Shown here: in pieces, positions 41,700-50,044 of the stretch
How positions within the stretch are numbered: the stretch's first letter is position 1
Layout: the number at the start of each line of letters is the position of its first letter
NCBI GenBank assembly: GCA_965215755.1
Contig: OZ244119.1
Span: 3,410,001 to 3,474,000, forward strand
Reading direction: 5' to 3'
Origin: Tectiglobus sp965215755
GTDB lineage: Bacteria > Pseudomonadota > Alphaproteobacteria > Rhizobiales > Hyphomicrobiaceae
Length of the DNA: 64,000 nucleotides
Notes under the pieces: model-generated
The model's input: the letters and a program-made list of their open reading frames with translations, nothing else
Databases searched by the model: none
What the model was told of the DNA's origin: nothing
Made by a program: the position numbers and the translations under genes

Positions 41700-43274
41700 A
41701 TGCTTTACGATCTCGAGACCTCGGCGGTCGGAGAGGATTTGTCGTGTGATGTCTGCATCGTTGGGGCGGGCGCGGTCGGTCTGGCGACGGCTGTGCGTCT
41801 GGCACGCAAGGGTATGAATGTTGTTGTGCTAGAGGCCGGCGGTGTCGGATTGGAACAGCAATCGCAAGCGCTATATCGCGGTGACTCTGTTGGTCACAAA
41901 TTCGAAAATATTGATGTTGGCCGGTATCGTGTGCTGGGTGGCTCGACCATGTTCTGGGGCGGGCAGGTTTTGCCGTTTGATCCGTTTGTGTTTGACGGCC
42001 GAGACTGGATCGAGCATAGCGCGTGGCCGCTCTCCCGGAGTGATCTGGATTCTTACTATGATGAAGCCCATGAACTTATTGGTCTGGGTGACGCGGAATT
42101 CGATGACTCGGTAATCTGGCAGAAACTCGGCGTGAAGCCGGACTTTCACGGCAAGGTCCGCCTTATGTTATCGCGCTGGGTTCGGACCCGAAATTTTTCG
42201 CGGTTATTTGAAAAGGACATCAAGTCGCTTGAGACTTTGAAGGTGATTGTTCATGCCAACGTCACCGGTTTGGAGATGGCGCCCGACAGTTCGGATATCA
42301 TTGGCATTCGCGCAGCCAGCCTGAATGGCAAGCAGCTACGCGTTTCGGCCCAGACGAACATTTTGAGTTGTGGTGCGATTGAAACCGCTCGTCTGTTGTT
42401 GCACCCGTTGGCGGATGGCAATCCTGCTCCCTGGGGCGAGAATGCCTGGCTAGGTCGCGGCTTTGCCGACCATCTCGCATGCACGGCCGGCCTCGTGCAT
42501 CGCAATGACTACAAGAGATTTCACGAGCTGTTCGATGTCGTACATCTTAATGGATATAAGTATTATCCGCGACTGGTCTTGGACTATAAGGAACAAGAAG
42601 CGCACAAGGGTGTCGACGTCTGGGCTGAGTTTCTCTTCGACACGGCGTTTTCTCGTCACCTCGATAACATTAAGATGTTTTTTCGTTCGCTGATGGATGG
42701 TCAGCGCCCGGGTGGGCTTCTGGCGTTGCCAGGGCACATGATTTCTGTGGCACGGATTTCACTGCCGTTGGTTTGGCGGTATTTGCGCTCCGGCCGATCT
42801 TACAAACCTGCTCAGGCGAGTGTGCGATTGGTGCTGTCGTGTGAGCAGATGCCGCACTTGGATAGTATGATCCGGCTCGGTCGTGATCAGGATGCGCTCG
42901 GGATGCGCTCTGTGGAAGTTGATTGGCAGATCAAGGGGGACGAGTTGCGCACATTGGCCCTGTTTGCACGTCATATACACAATGAGCTCGAGGCGCGCGG
43001 GCTTGCGCGCGTTGAAATTGATCCTCTGCTTGAGGCAGAGGATCCTGCATTCCTGAAAGAGATACGAGACGACATTCATCACATGTCGACAACGCGCATG
43101 GGGCGCTCGGTCGAGGAGGGTGTTGTCGACAAAGATCTCAAGGTGTTTGGCACGAGTAATCTGTTTGTTGCGGGGGCTGCGGTGTTTCCAACATCAGGAC
43201 GCACAAATCCAACACTGACTGGTATCGCGTTGGCTCTGAGATTATGCGAGCAGTTGGAAGATCAGGCTGCATAG
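41700..43274 (+). CDS. GMC-family FAD oxidoreductase 1
   Basis: This 524-residue GMC flavoprotein has the FAD dinucleotide fold CIVGAGAVGLATAVRLARKG near residue 19 and GGSTMFWGGQ near 83. CGAIETARLL lies near 220. In the C-terminal substrate domain, HHMSTTRMG carries the catalytic His, and AAVFPTSGRTNPTLTGIALAL carries the partner Asn. No signal peptide is seen, so it should be cytoplasmic. It directly precedes a second, dissimilar GMC gene. In aminoglycoside pathways GMC enzymes oxidise sugar hydroxyls, so an oxidised sugar in the polymer is a reasonable guess. Confidence 0.88.
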   Translation: MLYDLETSAVGEDLSCDVCIVGAGAVGLATAVRLARKGMNVVVLEAGGVGLEQQSQALYRGDSVGHKFENIDVGRYRVLGGSTMFWGGQVLPFDPFVFDGRDWIEHSAWPLSRSDLDSYYDEAHELIGLGDAEFDDSVIWQKLGVKPDFHGKVRLMLSRWVRTRNFSRLFEKDIKSLETLKVIVHANVTGLEMAPDSSDIIGIRAASLNGKQLRVSAQTNILSCGAIETARLLLHPLADGNPAPWGENAWLGRGFADHLACTAGLVHRNDYKRFHELFDVVHLNGYKYYPRLVLDYKEQEAHKGVDVWAEFLFDTAFSRHLDNIKMFFRSLMDGQRPGGLLALPGHMISVARISLPLVWRYLRSGRSYKPAQASVRLVLSCEQMPHLDSMIRLGRDQDALGMRSVEVDWQIKGDELRTLALFARHIHNELEARGLARVEIDPLLEAEDPAFLKEIRDDIHHMSTTRMGRSVEEGVVDKDLKVFGTSNLFVAGAAVFPTSGRTNPTLTGIALALRLCEQLEDQAA

Positions 43275-43318
43275 TTTGTGATTGATTGTGCGGTGTGAGC
43301 GACGCTGACCTGAGGGGA

Positions 43319-44902
43319 ATGATCGTCAATATGAATGCCGATCTCGTAAAGGTGGAATGGGATGTCATCGTCATCGGGGCGGGGCTTGGCGGTGGCGTCA
43401 TCGGCCGGCGTCTGGCTGAGAAAGGCTTGAAGGTTCTTTTTGTCGAGCAGGGACCATTGGGGTGGCGCGCAGAGCAGCAGAATATACGAGACGATGTCTT
43501 TGATCCGGTTGCCCGCCGCGTACGTGGTTACGAAACGCGGCAGCTTAAGACGACGATTGATGGTCGTGTATCGCGTTCATTCTCGCTCTTGGGTGCGGGG
43601 GTTGGTGGATCCTCTGCGTTCTATGCAGCAACTCTGGAGAGACCAGAGCGCCACGACATTGATGACGGTGAGGCAAGACCGCATCCGACCGGCGGCTGGC
43701 CTATAGCGTATGAGGACTTCGCACCTTACTTTTCACAAGCAGAGCAGATGTTTCACGTTTGTGGCGAGGCCGATCCACTCTCTGACGAGTCTGCTTCGGA
43801 GCTAGCGCCTCCTCCGGCACTCGATGCGCGAGACCAGGGTCTCAAGGCTTCGTTTGAGGCCAGTGGGCTCCATCCCTATCATGTTCATTTGGGCGTTCGG
43901 TTTTTGCCGGGATGTGAGTTGTGTCTTGGTCGAAAGTGTCCAAAGGCCTGCAAGATGGATGGGCGGTCGGCGGGCGTTGAACCAGCGCTTGAAACGGGGA
44001 ATGCGGCTGTTCTCGATATGTGTGAGGTACGCGCTATCCGAGGTCACGGACGTCAGATCAGTCATCTTGAAGTGCACCACGAGGGGCAATCTGTCGAGCT
44101 GCTCGCCAAGCAATACGTCCTTGCAGGCGGTGCATTGGGGTCGCCGCGCTTGCTGTTAGCGTCAGCCTCTGAAGATTGGCCAGATGGTTGCGGGAATGGC
44201 AGTGGATTGGTTGGGCGAAATCTGATGTTTCACCTGACCGAGTTCCTGGCAATCTGGCCAAAGACCGGCGATGGCTCTGCCGGACCCACAAAGACGATCT
44301 CCTTACGCGACTTTTATCACCGGGATGGCCAACGGTTCGGAACGCTGGCTGACATGGGAATCGATGCGTCGTATGGAGAGATCCTGCATTTTCTTAACAA
44401 TCGCTACGAGCGATCGTTCTTGCAGGGATTACCTGGATTGCGGCAGTTTTTGCGAGTGCCAGCTTTCATTGGTTCCCGTGTCCTGGGACGTGCGAAGATC
44501 TTTGCTGGTTTGATCGAAGACCTGCCACGTGCTGATAATCGTGTTCTATTGGACAGAGACGATCCCGAGCAGATCTCGATTGAGTATTCAATCGACGACG
44601 ACCTAAAACAACGCCGAAAAGCTTATCGCCGTCTTATCCGTCGATCAGTCAAAGGGCTCAGAAGTTTGTTTATTAACTTCGAGCCGGATCTCAACTTCCC
44701 GCATTGCTGTGGCTCGCTTCGTTTTGGGACTGATCCACGCACAAGTGTCTTTGACGAGAACTGCAAAGCCCATGAGGTCGATAACCTTTATCTAGCGGAC
44801 GCGTCCTTTATGCCAACGTCAACCGGTATCAACCCGGGATTAACTGTCATTGCGAACGCGCTGCGTGTGGGTGACGTCGTGGCGAAACGCTTCTCTCGTT
44901 GA
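43319..44902 (+). CDS. GMC-family FAD oxidoreductase 2 with a four-cysteine motif
   Basis: This roughly 527-residue GMC flavoprotein has DVIVIGAGLGGGVIGRRLAEKG near residue 15. LLGAGVGGSSAFYAATLERP lies near 90, and AGGALGSPRLLL lies in the middle. The catalytic HCCGSLRFG and ADASFMPTSTGINPGLTVIANAL lie near the C-terminus. Unlike its neighbour it carries C-x2-C-x4-C-x3-C (CELCLGRKCPKAC, about residues 199-211) where some GMC dehydrogenases bind an Fe-S cluster. The start is ambiguous between ATG 43319 and 43331. It lies 44 bp after GMC 1 and is likely co-transcribed. Confidence 0.87.
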   Translation: MIVNMNADLVKVEWDVIVIGAGLGGGVIGRRLAEKGLKVLFVEQGPLGWRAEQQNIRDDVFDPVARRVRGYETRQLKTTIDGRVSRSFSLLGAGVGGSSAFYAATLERPERHDIDDGEARPHPTGGWPIAYEDFAPYFSQAEQMFHVCGEADPLSDESASELAPPPALDARDQGLKASFEASGLHPYHVHLGVRFLPGCELCLGRKCPKACKMDGRSAGVEPALETGNAAVLDMCEVRAIRGHGRQISHLEVHHEGQSVELLAKQYVLAGGALGSPRLLLASASEDWPDGCGNGSGLVGRNLMFHLTEFLAIWPKTGDGSAGPTKTISLRDFYHRDGQRFGTLADMGIDASYGEILHFLNNRYERSFLQGLPGLRQFLRVPAFIGSRVLGRAKIFAGLIEDLPRADNRVLLDRDDPEQISIEYSIDDDLKQRRKAYRRLIRRSVKGLRSLFINFEPDLNFPHCCGSLRFGTDPRTSVFDENCKAHEVDNLYLADASFMPTSTGINPGLTVIANALRVGDVVAKRFSR

Positions 44903-45124
44903 GCCGGAGCGCCTGCTGAATGGTGCTTGTTATGTCGAGAGACTATGTAGCCGCTGATCTGTTGCGCGCGTTTTCAGTCCGAGTTTCTGTGCTTGGTTAA
45001 TGGTGCCTGCAATTTCATCGATTTCGGCATAGCAGCCTTGCCGGGCGACCGGTTCCAAAGTGGCATCATTCTTGATTAGTAGAACCTACAATTTCAGCGC
45101 CAAAGTATCGGTAAAGGTTCATCA

Positions 45125-46177
45125 ATGTCAGTGATGCCTAGGTTTTCGGTTGCGATCGCTACTTACAATGGGGCGCGGTATCTGCCGGAAATGCTCGACT
45201 CGATCCTGGCCCAGACGGTTTTGCCAGCCGAGATCGTGTGTTCTGACGATGCCTCAACAGATGAGACCGTGGCGATTGTCCGGAGCTATGCGGAGAAAAG
45301 CGCAGTCCCGATCAAGCTCGTTACGCATGCCGAGAATGTTGGAATTATAAGCAACTTTCTGGATGCTTTTCGTGCAACGACATGTCCCTACGTTGCCTAC
45401 TGCGACCAGGACGATTTCTGGTTGCCTACGAAGTTGGAGAAATGTGCAGAGAGTCTGACGAACAACGTCTCAATGGTCTGTCATCCGAGTATCGTGACTG
45501 ACGCTGAACTTAATCCTACGGGCGTTGTTTATTACGACATCTCTCAGAAGATCCATGCGCGGTATCCATCGGTGTCCAATATGATCATGCCGTGGGGGCA
45601 CCAGCTTGTCGTCAGGCGGGATGTGATTGATGCCCTGCTTCAATTGCATCAATCCGGAGACTTTCGCGATAGCCAGATTGGTTGCAACTTTGATGTCACG
45701 TTACCGTTTGTAGCGAGTCTGCTCGGCGATGCTGTCTACTCCAATGAACCGCAGGTTTTGTTTCGCCGCCATGAAGACGCGACGAGCCCTGCCGGGAATG
45801 AACTTGTGCAATCTCATACAACACTGGCGAGCCGCGTAGCCAGACGCAATGCGGCGCTGCGAGATGATGTTGTTCTGTTACGCGATATGGTTGCGCTTGT
45901 TCGTGAAGCCTCTTTTGTGGGTGCTGCCGAAAAGGCGCGTTGCCTGCAAGCCTATCGGGATAAGCTGCACCTGTTGGAGCGGCGACTTGATCTTTCCGAG
46001 GCATCGTCAATGCTCATGCGGCTGCTGAGGCTCCCTTCAATTCTTTATGGTCAATCCCGTGTTGGTTTCAATACGGGTCGGGTCTTGAAGGACTTGGCTG
46101 CTGATCTGCTTGCAATTGTGTATGGCAGCCAGAGGATGTCCGTCGTCGGAGGCAATGGCAGGACGCAATCGGATTAA
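45125..46177 (+). CDS. Glycosyltransferase family 2
   Basis: This 350-residue GT-A glycosyltransferase shows FSVAIATYNGARYLPEMLDSIL at the start, CSDDASTDETVAIV near residue 38, and CDQDDFWLPTKLEKC near 93 with the D-x-D-like metal site. The C-terminal about 100 residues are helical (ALRDDVVLLRDMVALV...). It resembles rhamnosyl/galactosyl transferases of the WbbD/WcaE kind, but the donor is not predictable. A 220-bp gap separates it from GMC 2. Confidence 0.9.
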   Translation: MSVMPRFSVAIATYNGARYLPEMLDSILAQTVLPAEIVCSDDASTDETVAIVRSYAEKSAVPIKLVTHAENVGIISNFLDAFRATTCPYVAYCDQDDFWLPTKLEKCAESLTNNVSMVCHPSIVTDAELNPTGVVYYDISQKIHARYPSVSNMIMPWGHQLVVRRDVIDALLQLHQSGDFRDSQIGCNFDVTLPFVASLLGDAVYSNEPQVLFRRHEDATSPAGNELVQSHTTLASRVARRNAALRDDVVLLRDMVALVREASFVGAAEKARCLQAYRDKLHLLERRLDLSEASSMLMRLLRLPSILYGQSRVGFNTGRVLKDLAADLLAIVYGSQRMSVVGGNGRTQSD

Positions 46178-46433
46178 GTGAGAGCGGCGTATGTGTGAGC
46201 GTGGTCTCTGACCGACCGGCTGATGTGACGGCCATGAGTGAACGGTTTTGGTTGCTTGGATCAGGACAAGAGATCCATCAGGTGACGGGCCAGTAAAGAA
46301 ATTTCGAGTGCTTGCCATCACCCAGATGACCAACCTGGTGGCCAGGGTCACGGATGAGTTCGCTAGTGAGAGTGTGCTGCTTGCGAATGTTAGGCTGTGG
46401 CACGAGAGTTGCGCCCGGTGAGCAGTGGTTGTC
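46178..46433. other. Gene-free stretch before the palindromic repeat
   Basis: The 256 bases after the glycosyltransferase stop show no credible gene. Minus-strand open frames here run into the glycosyltransferase gene antisense and lack start signals. Nothing recognisable is present before the repeat element at 46434. Confidence 0.45.
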
Positions 46434-46494
46434 CAGAGCAACGGACCATAAGTCGGAATCGGACTGATGACGACTTATGGTCCTAAGTTGCTCT
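46434..46494 (-). repeat. Palindromic repeat element, copy A (strong hairpin)
   Basis: AGAGCAAC+GGACCATAAGTCG at 46435-46455 pairs perfectly with CGACTTATGGTCC (46471-46483) and GTTGCTCT (46487-46494). The only interruption is a 3-nt TAA bulge, and the loop is 15 nt. That makes 21 base pairs, far beyond any other hairpin in the window. Its reverse complement aligns gap-free with 24660-24720. It ends 58 bp before the UDP-xylose synthase-like gene and so could also act as a leader hairpin there. Confidence 0.85.
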
Positions 46495-46552
46495 ACCTTT
46501 AGAGCGTCAATGATCGCACGATGATCAACGTGTTGTGGAATTAGGAGTTCAG

Positions 46553-47503
46553 ATGTCGAAACGTGTTTTGGTCACAGGTGGTGCCGGATTTCTTGGTAGT
46601 CATCTATGCGATCGTCTCGTAAAGGCGGGGCACGAAGTTTTGTGCGTCGACAATTACTTTACCGGCCGACGGATGAATGTTGCTCATCTTCTGGATGAGC
46701 CAAATTTCGAGCTTATGCGTCATGACGTGACGTTCCCGCTGTATGTCGAAGTTGACCAGATTTACAACCTTGCATGCCCTGCATCGCCGATCCACTATCA
46801 ACACGACCCTGTCCAGACCACAAAGACATCGGTTCACGGCGCCATTAACATGTTGGGCTTGGCCAAGCGGACCAAGGCCAGGATTCTTCAGGCCTCAACG
46901 TCTGAAGTTTATGGTGATCCTGCTGTCCATCCGCAGGAAGAGTCGTACTGGGGCAACGTCAATCCGATTGGGCCGCGTTCTTGCTATGACGAAGGCAAGC
47001 GATGTGCTGAAACGTTATTTTTCGACTATCACCGCCAGCACAACCTGCCCATCAAGGTCTTGCGCATCTTCAATACATACGGTCCGCGGATGCACCCCAA
47101 TGATGGCCGGGTCGTTTCCAACTTCATAATGCAAGCGCTGAGAGGCGATCCAATTACCATTTATGGCGATGGTAGTCAGACACGATCGTTCTGCTACGTG
47201 GATGACCTGCTGGATGCCATGATGGGGTTGATGGAGACGCCTGAGGACTTTACCGGTCCCATGAACGCGGGCAATCCGACTGAGTTCTCGATCCGAGAAC
47301 TTGCTGAATTGGTGATTGCCAAAACCGGCGCGCGGTCTGAGCTAATCTTTGAACCGCTGCCAGCAGATGATCCGCAGCAGCGTAAGCCTGATATATCTTT
47401 GGCATCGAAGACGCTCGATTGGAAGCCGAAGGTTGCTCTGGAGGACGGACTTGACCGTACGATTGCTTACTTCGAGAAGATCTCCAATCAGCTGATCATT
47501 TAA
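46553..47503 (+). CDS. UDP-glucuronate decarboxylase (UDP-xylose synthase)-like SDR
   Basis: This 316-residue extended SDR has VLVTGGAGFLGSHLCDRLVKAG, then VDNYFTGRRMNV and IYNLACPASPIHYQHDPVQTTKTSV, a near-diagnostic UXS pattern. ASTSEVYGDP, the catalytic YDEGKR (Tyr-x-x-x-Lys), and FNTYGPRMHPNDGRVVSNFI follow. It probably makes UDP-xylose from UDP-glucuronate. The ATG at 46553 follows AGGAG. Its end overlaps the convergent glycosyltransferase gene by 8 nt. No UDP-glucose 6-dehydrogenase of the usual type is in the window to supply UDP-glucuronate. Confidence 0.9.
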   Translation: MSKRVLVTGGAGFLGSHLCDRLVKAGHEVLCVDNYFTGRRMNVAHLLDEPNFELMRHDVTFPLYVEVDQIYNLACPASPIHYQHDPVQTTKTSVHGAINMLGLAKRTKARILQASTSEVYGDPAVHPQEESYWGNVNPIGPRSCYDEGKRCAETLFFDYHRQHNLPIKVLRIFNTYGPRMHPNDGRVVSNFIMQALRGDPITIYGDGSQTRSFCYVDDLLDAMMGLMETPEDFTGPMNAGNPTEFSIRELAELVIAKTGARSELIFEPLPADDPQQRKPDISLASKTLDWKPKVALEDGLDRTIAYFEKISNQLII

Positions 47504-48842
47504 TGGCGAGGTCGGTAAGTTCAGGCTGTGGGGCCTCGCTTTTGCGCGGCCTCATAAATGGGTCAGGCTTTTGCGAACTGCGGCCGGTGACCCAGTCATA
47601 GACCTCGATGACCTGTTCAGCCTTGCGGTGCCACGTGTATTTGTCTTGGACCCGCCGCCGCGCGTTCTGGGCGATTTCGGTTAGATTGTTTGGGTTGTCG
47701 ACAAGGCTTGTGAGTGTTTTTCGGAGGTTGTCGACGATTGTTTCGCGGCGCCCAATTGGGATTTTGAAGCCGGTGCCTTCAATGACATGTTCGCCTGGGC
47801 CGCCGTAATCGACGATGACCGGAACGACACCGAGCATCATGGCTTCGAGAACGACAGCGCCACCAAACTCGCGGACACTCGGAAACGTAAACAGGTCGGC
47901 TTCACGAACGACTGATTGCAGGTCTTCGTGTGCGACCCAACCACGGAAGTTGATTGCGTCTGTGACACCTTCTCGTTCGGCTAGTTGTTTTAGTTCGCCC
48001 ATCATCGGACCATCGCCAATAAAGTCGAGCTCAAGACGTCCGGCACGGAGCAGATCAGCTGCGGCTGTGATTAGCATGTCGGGCCCCTTGTAAGGGACAA
48101 GCCGCCCAATGAAGCATCCGCGCAACGGTTTATTGAGACCGGTCTTGGGCGCCAGGGAGAAGCGGGCTTCGTCGATAGCGTTCTCTGGAATGTAGACGCA
48201 CTTGTCTTGGAAGCGATCTGGGACTTCGGATTGTGTATGGCGGGAGCCCGCAATGATGGCGGATGCTGCCGAGAGTGTCTTGAGGCGACCTGGCAGGAGC
48301 TTGTAGGCACTGCGCACATACGATAACCACTCACGCTCGCGTCGCCGCTCGGCGTCATATCCTGGCGGCCAGGGAACGCCACCGTTAATTGGCCCCATGA
48401 CAAAGGGAACGCCTGCGCGCTGACATTTGCGGGCAATCGGACTGGAGATGGTTGGACTCAGCGGCGTGACGCGATGAACGACGTCAAAGTGTCCAGCCTG
48501 AATGGCGTCACCGAATTGTTTCCAGACCAGGTGTTCGAAATAAGGGTAATCGATAGCGCTCAGGGCCATCACTGTGGTCCAACCCTTGCCTTCGCCCATG
48601 CGCAGAAATTCGCCAGCGCGCCACAGGGTGCTGGCCAGAGCTTCCGAATTGATGGCTGTGAATTGCTCACCTTCAATCAGGCCGGCGCGGAGGAAGGCGT
48701 CGCGATTGCGGATCTGTGTCACGATGTGAGCATTGGTTAGCTTTTGCAGCGCCGTTGATAGTGACCAACCTTCCAGTGGGACACTGACCCATTCGGGATT
48801 AGCGGTCTCTGCAATAATAAGCGGCCTGATAGCCTGTGCCAT
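47496..48842 (-). CDS. Glycosyltransferase family 4
   Basis: This 448-residue GT-B glycosyltransferase has the C-terminal donor domain GCFIGRLVPYKGPDMLITAAADLL near residue 240, ELDFIGDGPMMGELKQLA, and the E-x7-E motif in FGGAVVLEAMMLGVVPVIVDYGGPGEHV near 335. VMGPINGGVPWPPGYDAERR in the N-terminal half recurs in a subgroup of exopolysaccharide glycosyltransferases. The ATG at 48842 follows GGACAAACC. It is convergent with the UXS-like gene. The sugar donor is unknown. Confidence 0.88.
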   Translation of the reverse strand: MAQAIRPLIIAETANPEWVSVPLEGWSLSTALQKLTNAHIVTQIRNRDAFLRAGLIEGEQFTAINSEALASTLWRAGEFLRMGEGKGWTTVMALSAIDYPYFEHLVWKQFGDAIQAGHFDVVHRVTPLSPTISSPIARKCQRAGVPFVMGPINGGVPWPPGYDAERRREREWLSYVRSAYKLLPGRLKTLSAASAIIAGSRHTQSEVPDRFQDKCVYIPENAIDEARFSLAPKTGLNKPLRGCFIGRLVPYKGPDMLITAAADLLRAGRLELDFIGDGPMMGELKQLAEREGVTDAINFRGWVAHEDLQSVVREADLFTFPSVREFGGAVVLEAMMLGVVPVIVDYGGPGEHVIEGTGFKIPIGRRETIVDNLRKTLTSLVDNPNNLTEIAQNARRRVQDKYTWHRKAEQVIEVYDWVTGRSSQKPDPFMRPRKSEAPQPELTDLAIK

Positions 48843-49174
48843 TGGTTTGTCCTGCGCGGTCCGTCGATCCAACGGATATGTTTATAGAACTTTTGGAAAC
48901 CAAATGAGTAAGGGAAGTGAAGACTTTATGAATTTCTATGTCAAAGCAGTATCAACACTTGTTTTCTGGAAACCAAGAGCATTTGATAGACCTCGGTGCA
49001 GGCTGCAACGCTGGCCATGATTGATCGCTGGCAGCAGATGATGAGAACGCTATCGTTCTTCGATATGAATTTCTTCACGCCATTCCAGCTAGAATACGAC
49101 CACGGAAGTTCGCTTTTCCGCGTTGCTGGCGCTGCCGACACAATCGCTGCGAATCTATGAAGGGAAATTGAGGC
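48843..49174. other. Intergenic region between divergent genes
   Basis: About 330 bases between the glycosyltransferase start and the SDR start. A possible 38-codon frame from ATG 48904 (MSKGSEDFMNFYVKAV...) exists but has only a weak GGAAA ahead and no recognisable character. Otherwise I see nothing, though both genes must have promoters here. Confidence 0.4.
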
Positions 49175-49966
49175 ATGCCGGTGCAGCCGATGAATCATGG
49201 AGAGACGATCCGTAAAGGGATTGCTGTTGTGACCGGGGCGGGAAGCGGCTTGGGGCGGGCGCTGGCTGTCGAGCTTACGACCCGGGGGGTACGTGTTGTC
49301 GGTTTTGGGCGACGAGAGGCAGCGCTGTCTGAGACTGAGCAACTATGCGTGGGAGGTCTTTTCACCGGCATGGCCGTGGATGTTGCCGATGCCCAGGCTG
49401 TTCGCACCGCGTTTGATGAGATTCGCACGAGCCAGGGCAATGTCACAATCCTGATCAACAATGCAGCAGTATACCCGCGCGTTGATTTTCTCGATGACAC
49501 GCCAGAGCATTTCATGGAGACGGTCCAAATTAATCTCGGCGGGATGGTTGCCTGCGCGCACGCGGCTTTGGTTGGTATGGCAGAAACTGGTGTTGGTCGT
49601 GTGATCGAGGTCGGCAGTTTTGCTGACCTTGGTCCTTTGCCGTGTTCCGGCGCCTATAGTGTCTCGAAGGGTGCGACACGGATCCTGACCCGGGCTCTGA
49701 TCGCAGATGTTTCCGATCGGTTTCCAGATATCGTCATGAACACTTGGCTGCCTGGGATGCTTGCGACTGACATGGGCTTGCCCGAAGGGTTGGATCCGTC
49801 AACTGCTGCCAAGTGGGGGGCCAGCCTGGCCTTGTGGCATGACCGTGCGCTTAACGGTGCCATTTTCGAGCGCGGAGAAGAAATCCTGCCGGCGCGTTCA
49901 CTCAAGGGGCGTGTGCGAGATCTGGTGTTGCTCAGGGGAAAGAGCCGACCGCGGCTCATTCCCTAG
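49175..49966 (+). CDS. Short-chain dehydrogenase/reductase
   Basis: This 263-residue classical SDR has VVTGAGSGLGRALAVEL (TGxxxGxG) near residue 18, INNAAVYPR near 94, an active-site serine in EVGSFADLG, and YSVSKGATR (Tyr-x-x-x-Lys) near 161. It should bind NAD(P)H. It is a single gene inside the polysaccharide locus. Together with the GMC oxidases it could complete an oxidation-reduction (net epimerisation) of a sugar, which is speculation. Substrate unknown. Confidence 0.88.
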   Translation: MPVQPMNHGETIRKGIAVVTGAGSGLGRALAVELTTRGVRVVGFGRREAALSETEQLCVGGLFTGMAVDVADAQAVRTAFDEIRTSQGNVTILINNAAVYPRVDFLDDTPEHFMETVQINLGGMVACAHAALVGMAETGVGRVIEVGSFADLGPLPCSGAYSVSKGATRILTRALIADVSDRFPDIVMNTWLPGMLATDMGLPEGLDPSTAAKWGASLALWHDRALNGAIFERGEEILPARSLKGRVRDLVLLRGKSRPRLIP

Positions 49967-50044
49967 TTGTCGTTGCTCAGCCGTCGGGCTTTGAAAAGCA
50001 ATGCCCAGTCACTCTCGGCCGCCGAATCTTGCCTGAAGCTATGA

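Noticed and set aside
46037..46441. A 134-codon minus-strand open frame after the glycosyltransferase at 45125
   Set aside because: It overlaps the glycosyltransferase antisense and ends at the palindromic repeat. No start signal or family feature is seen.
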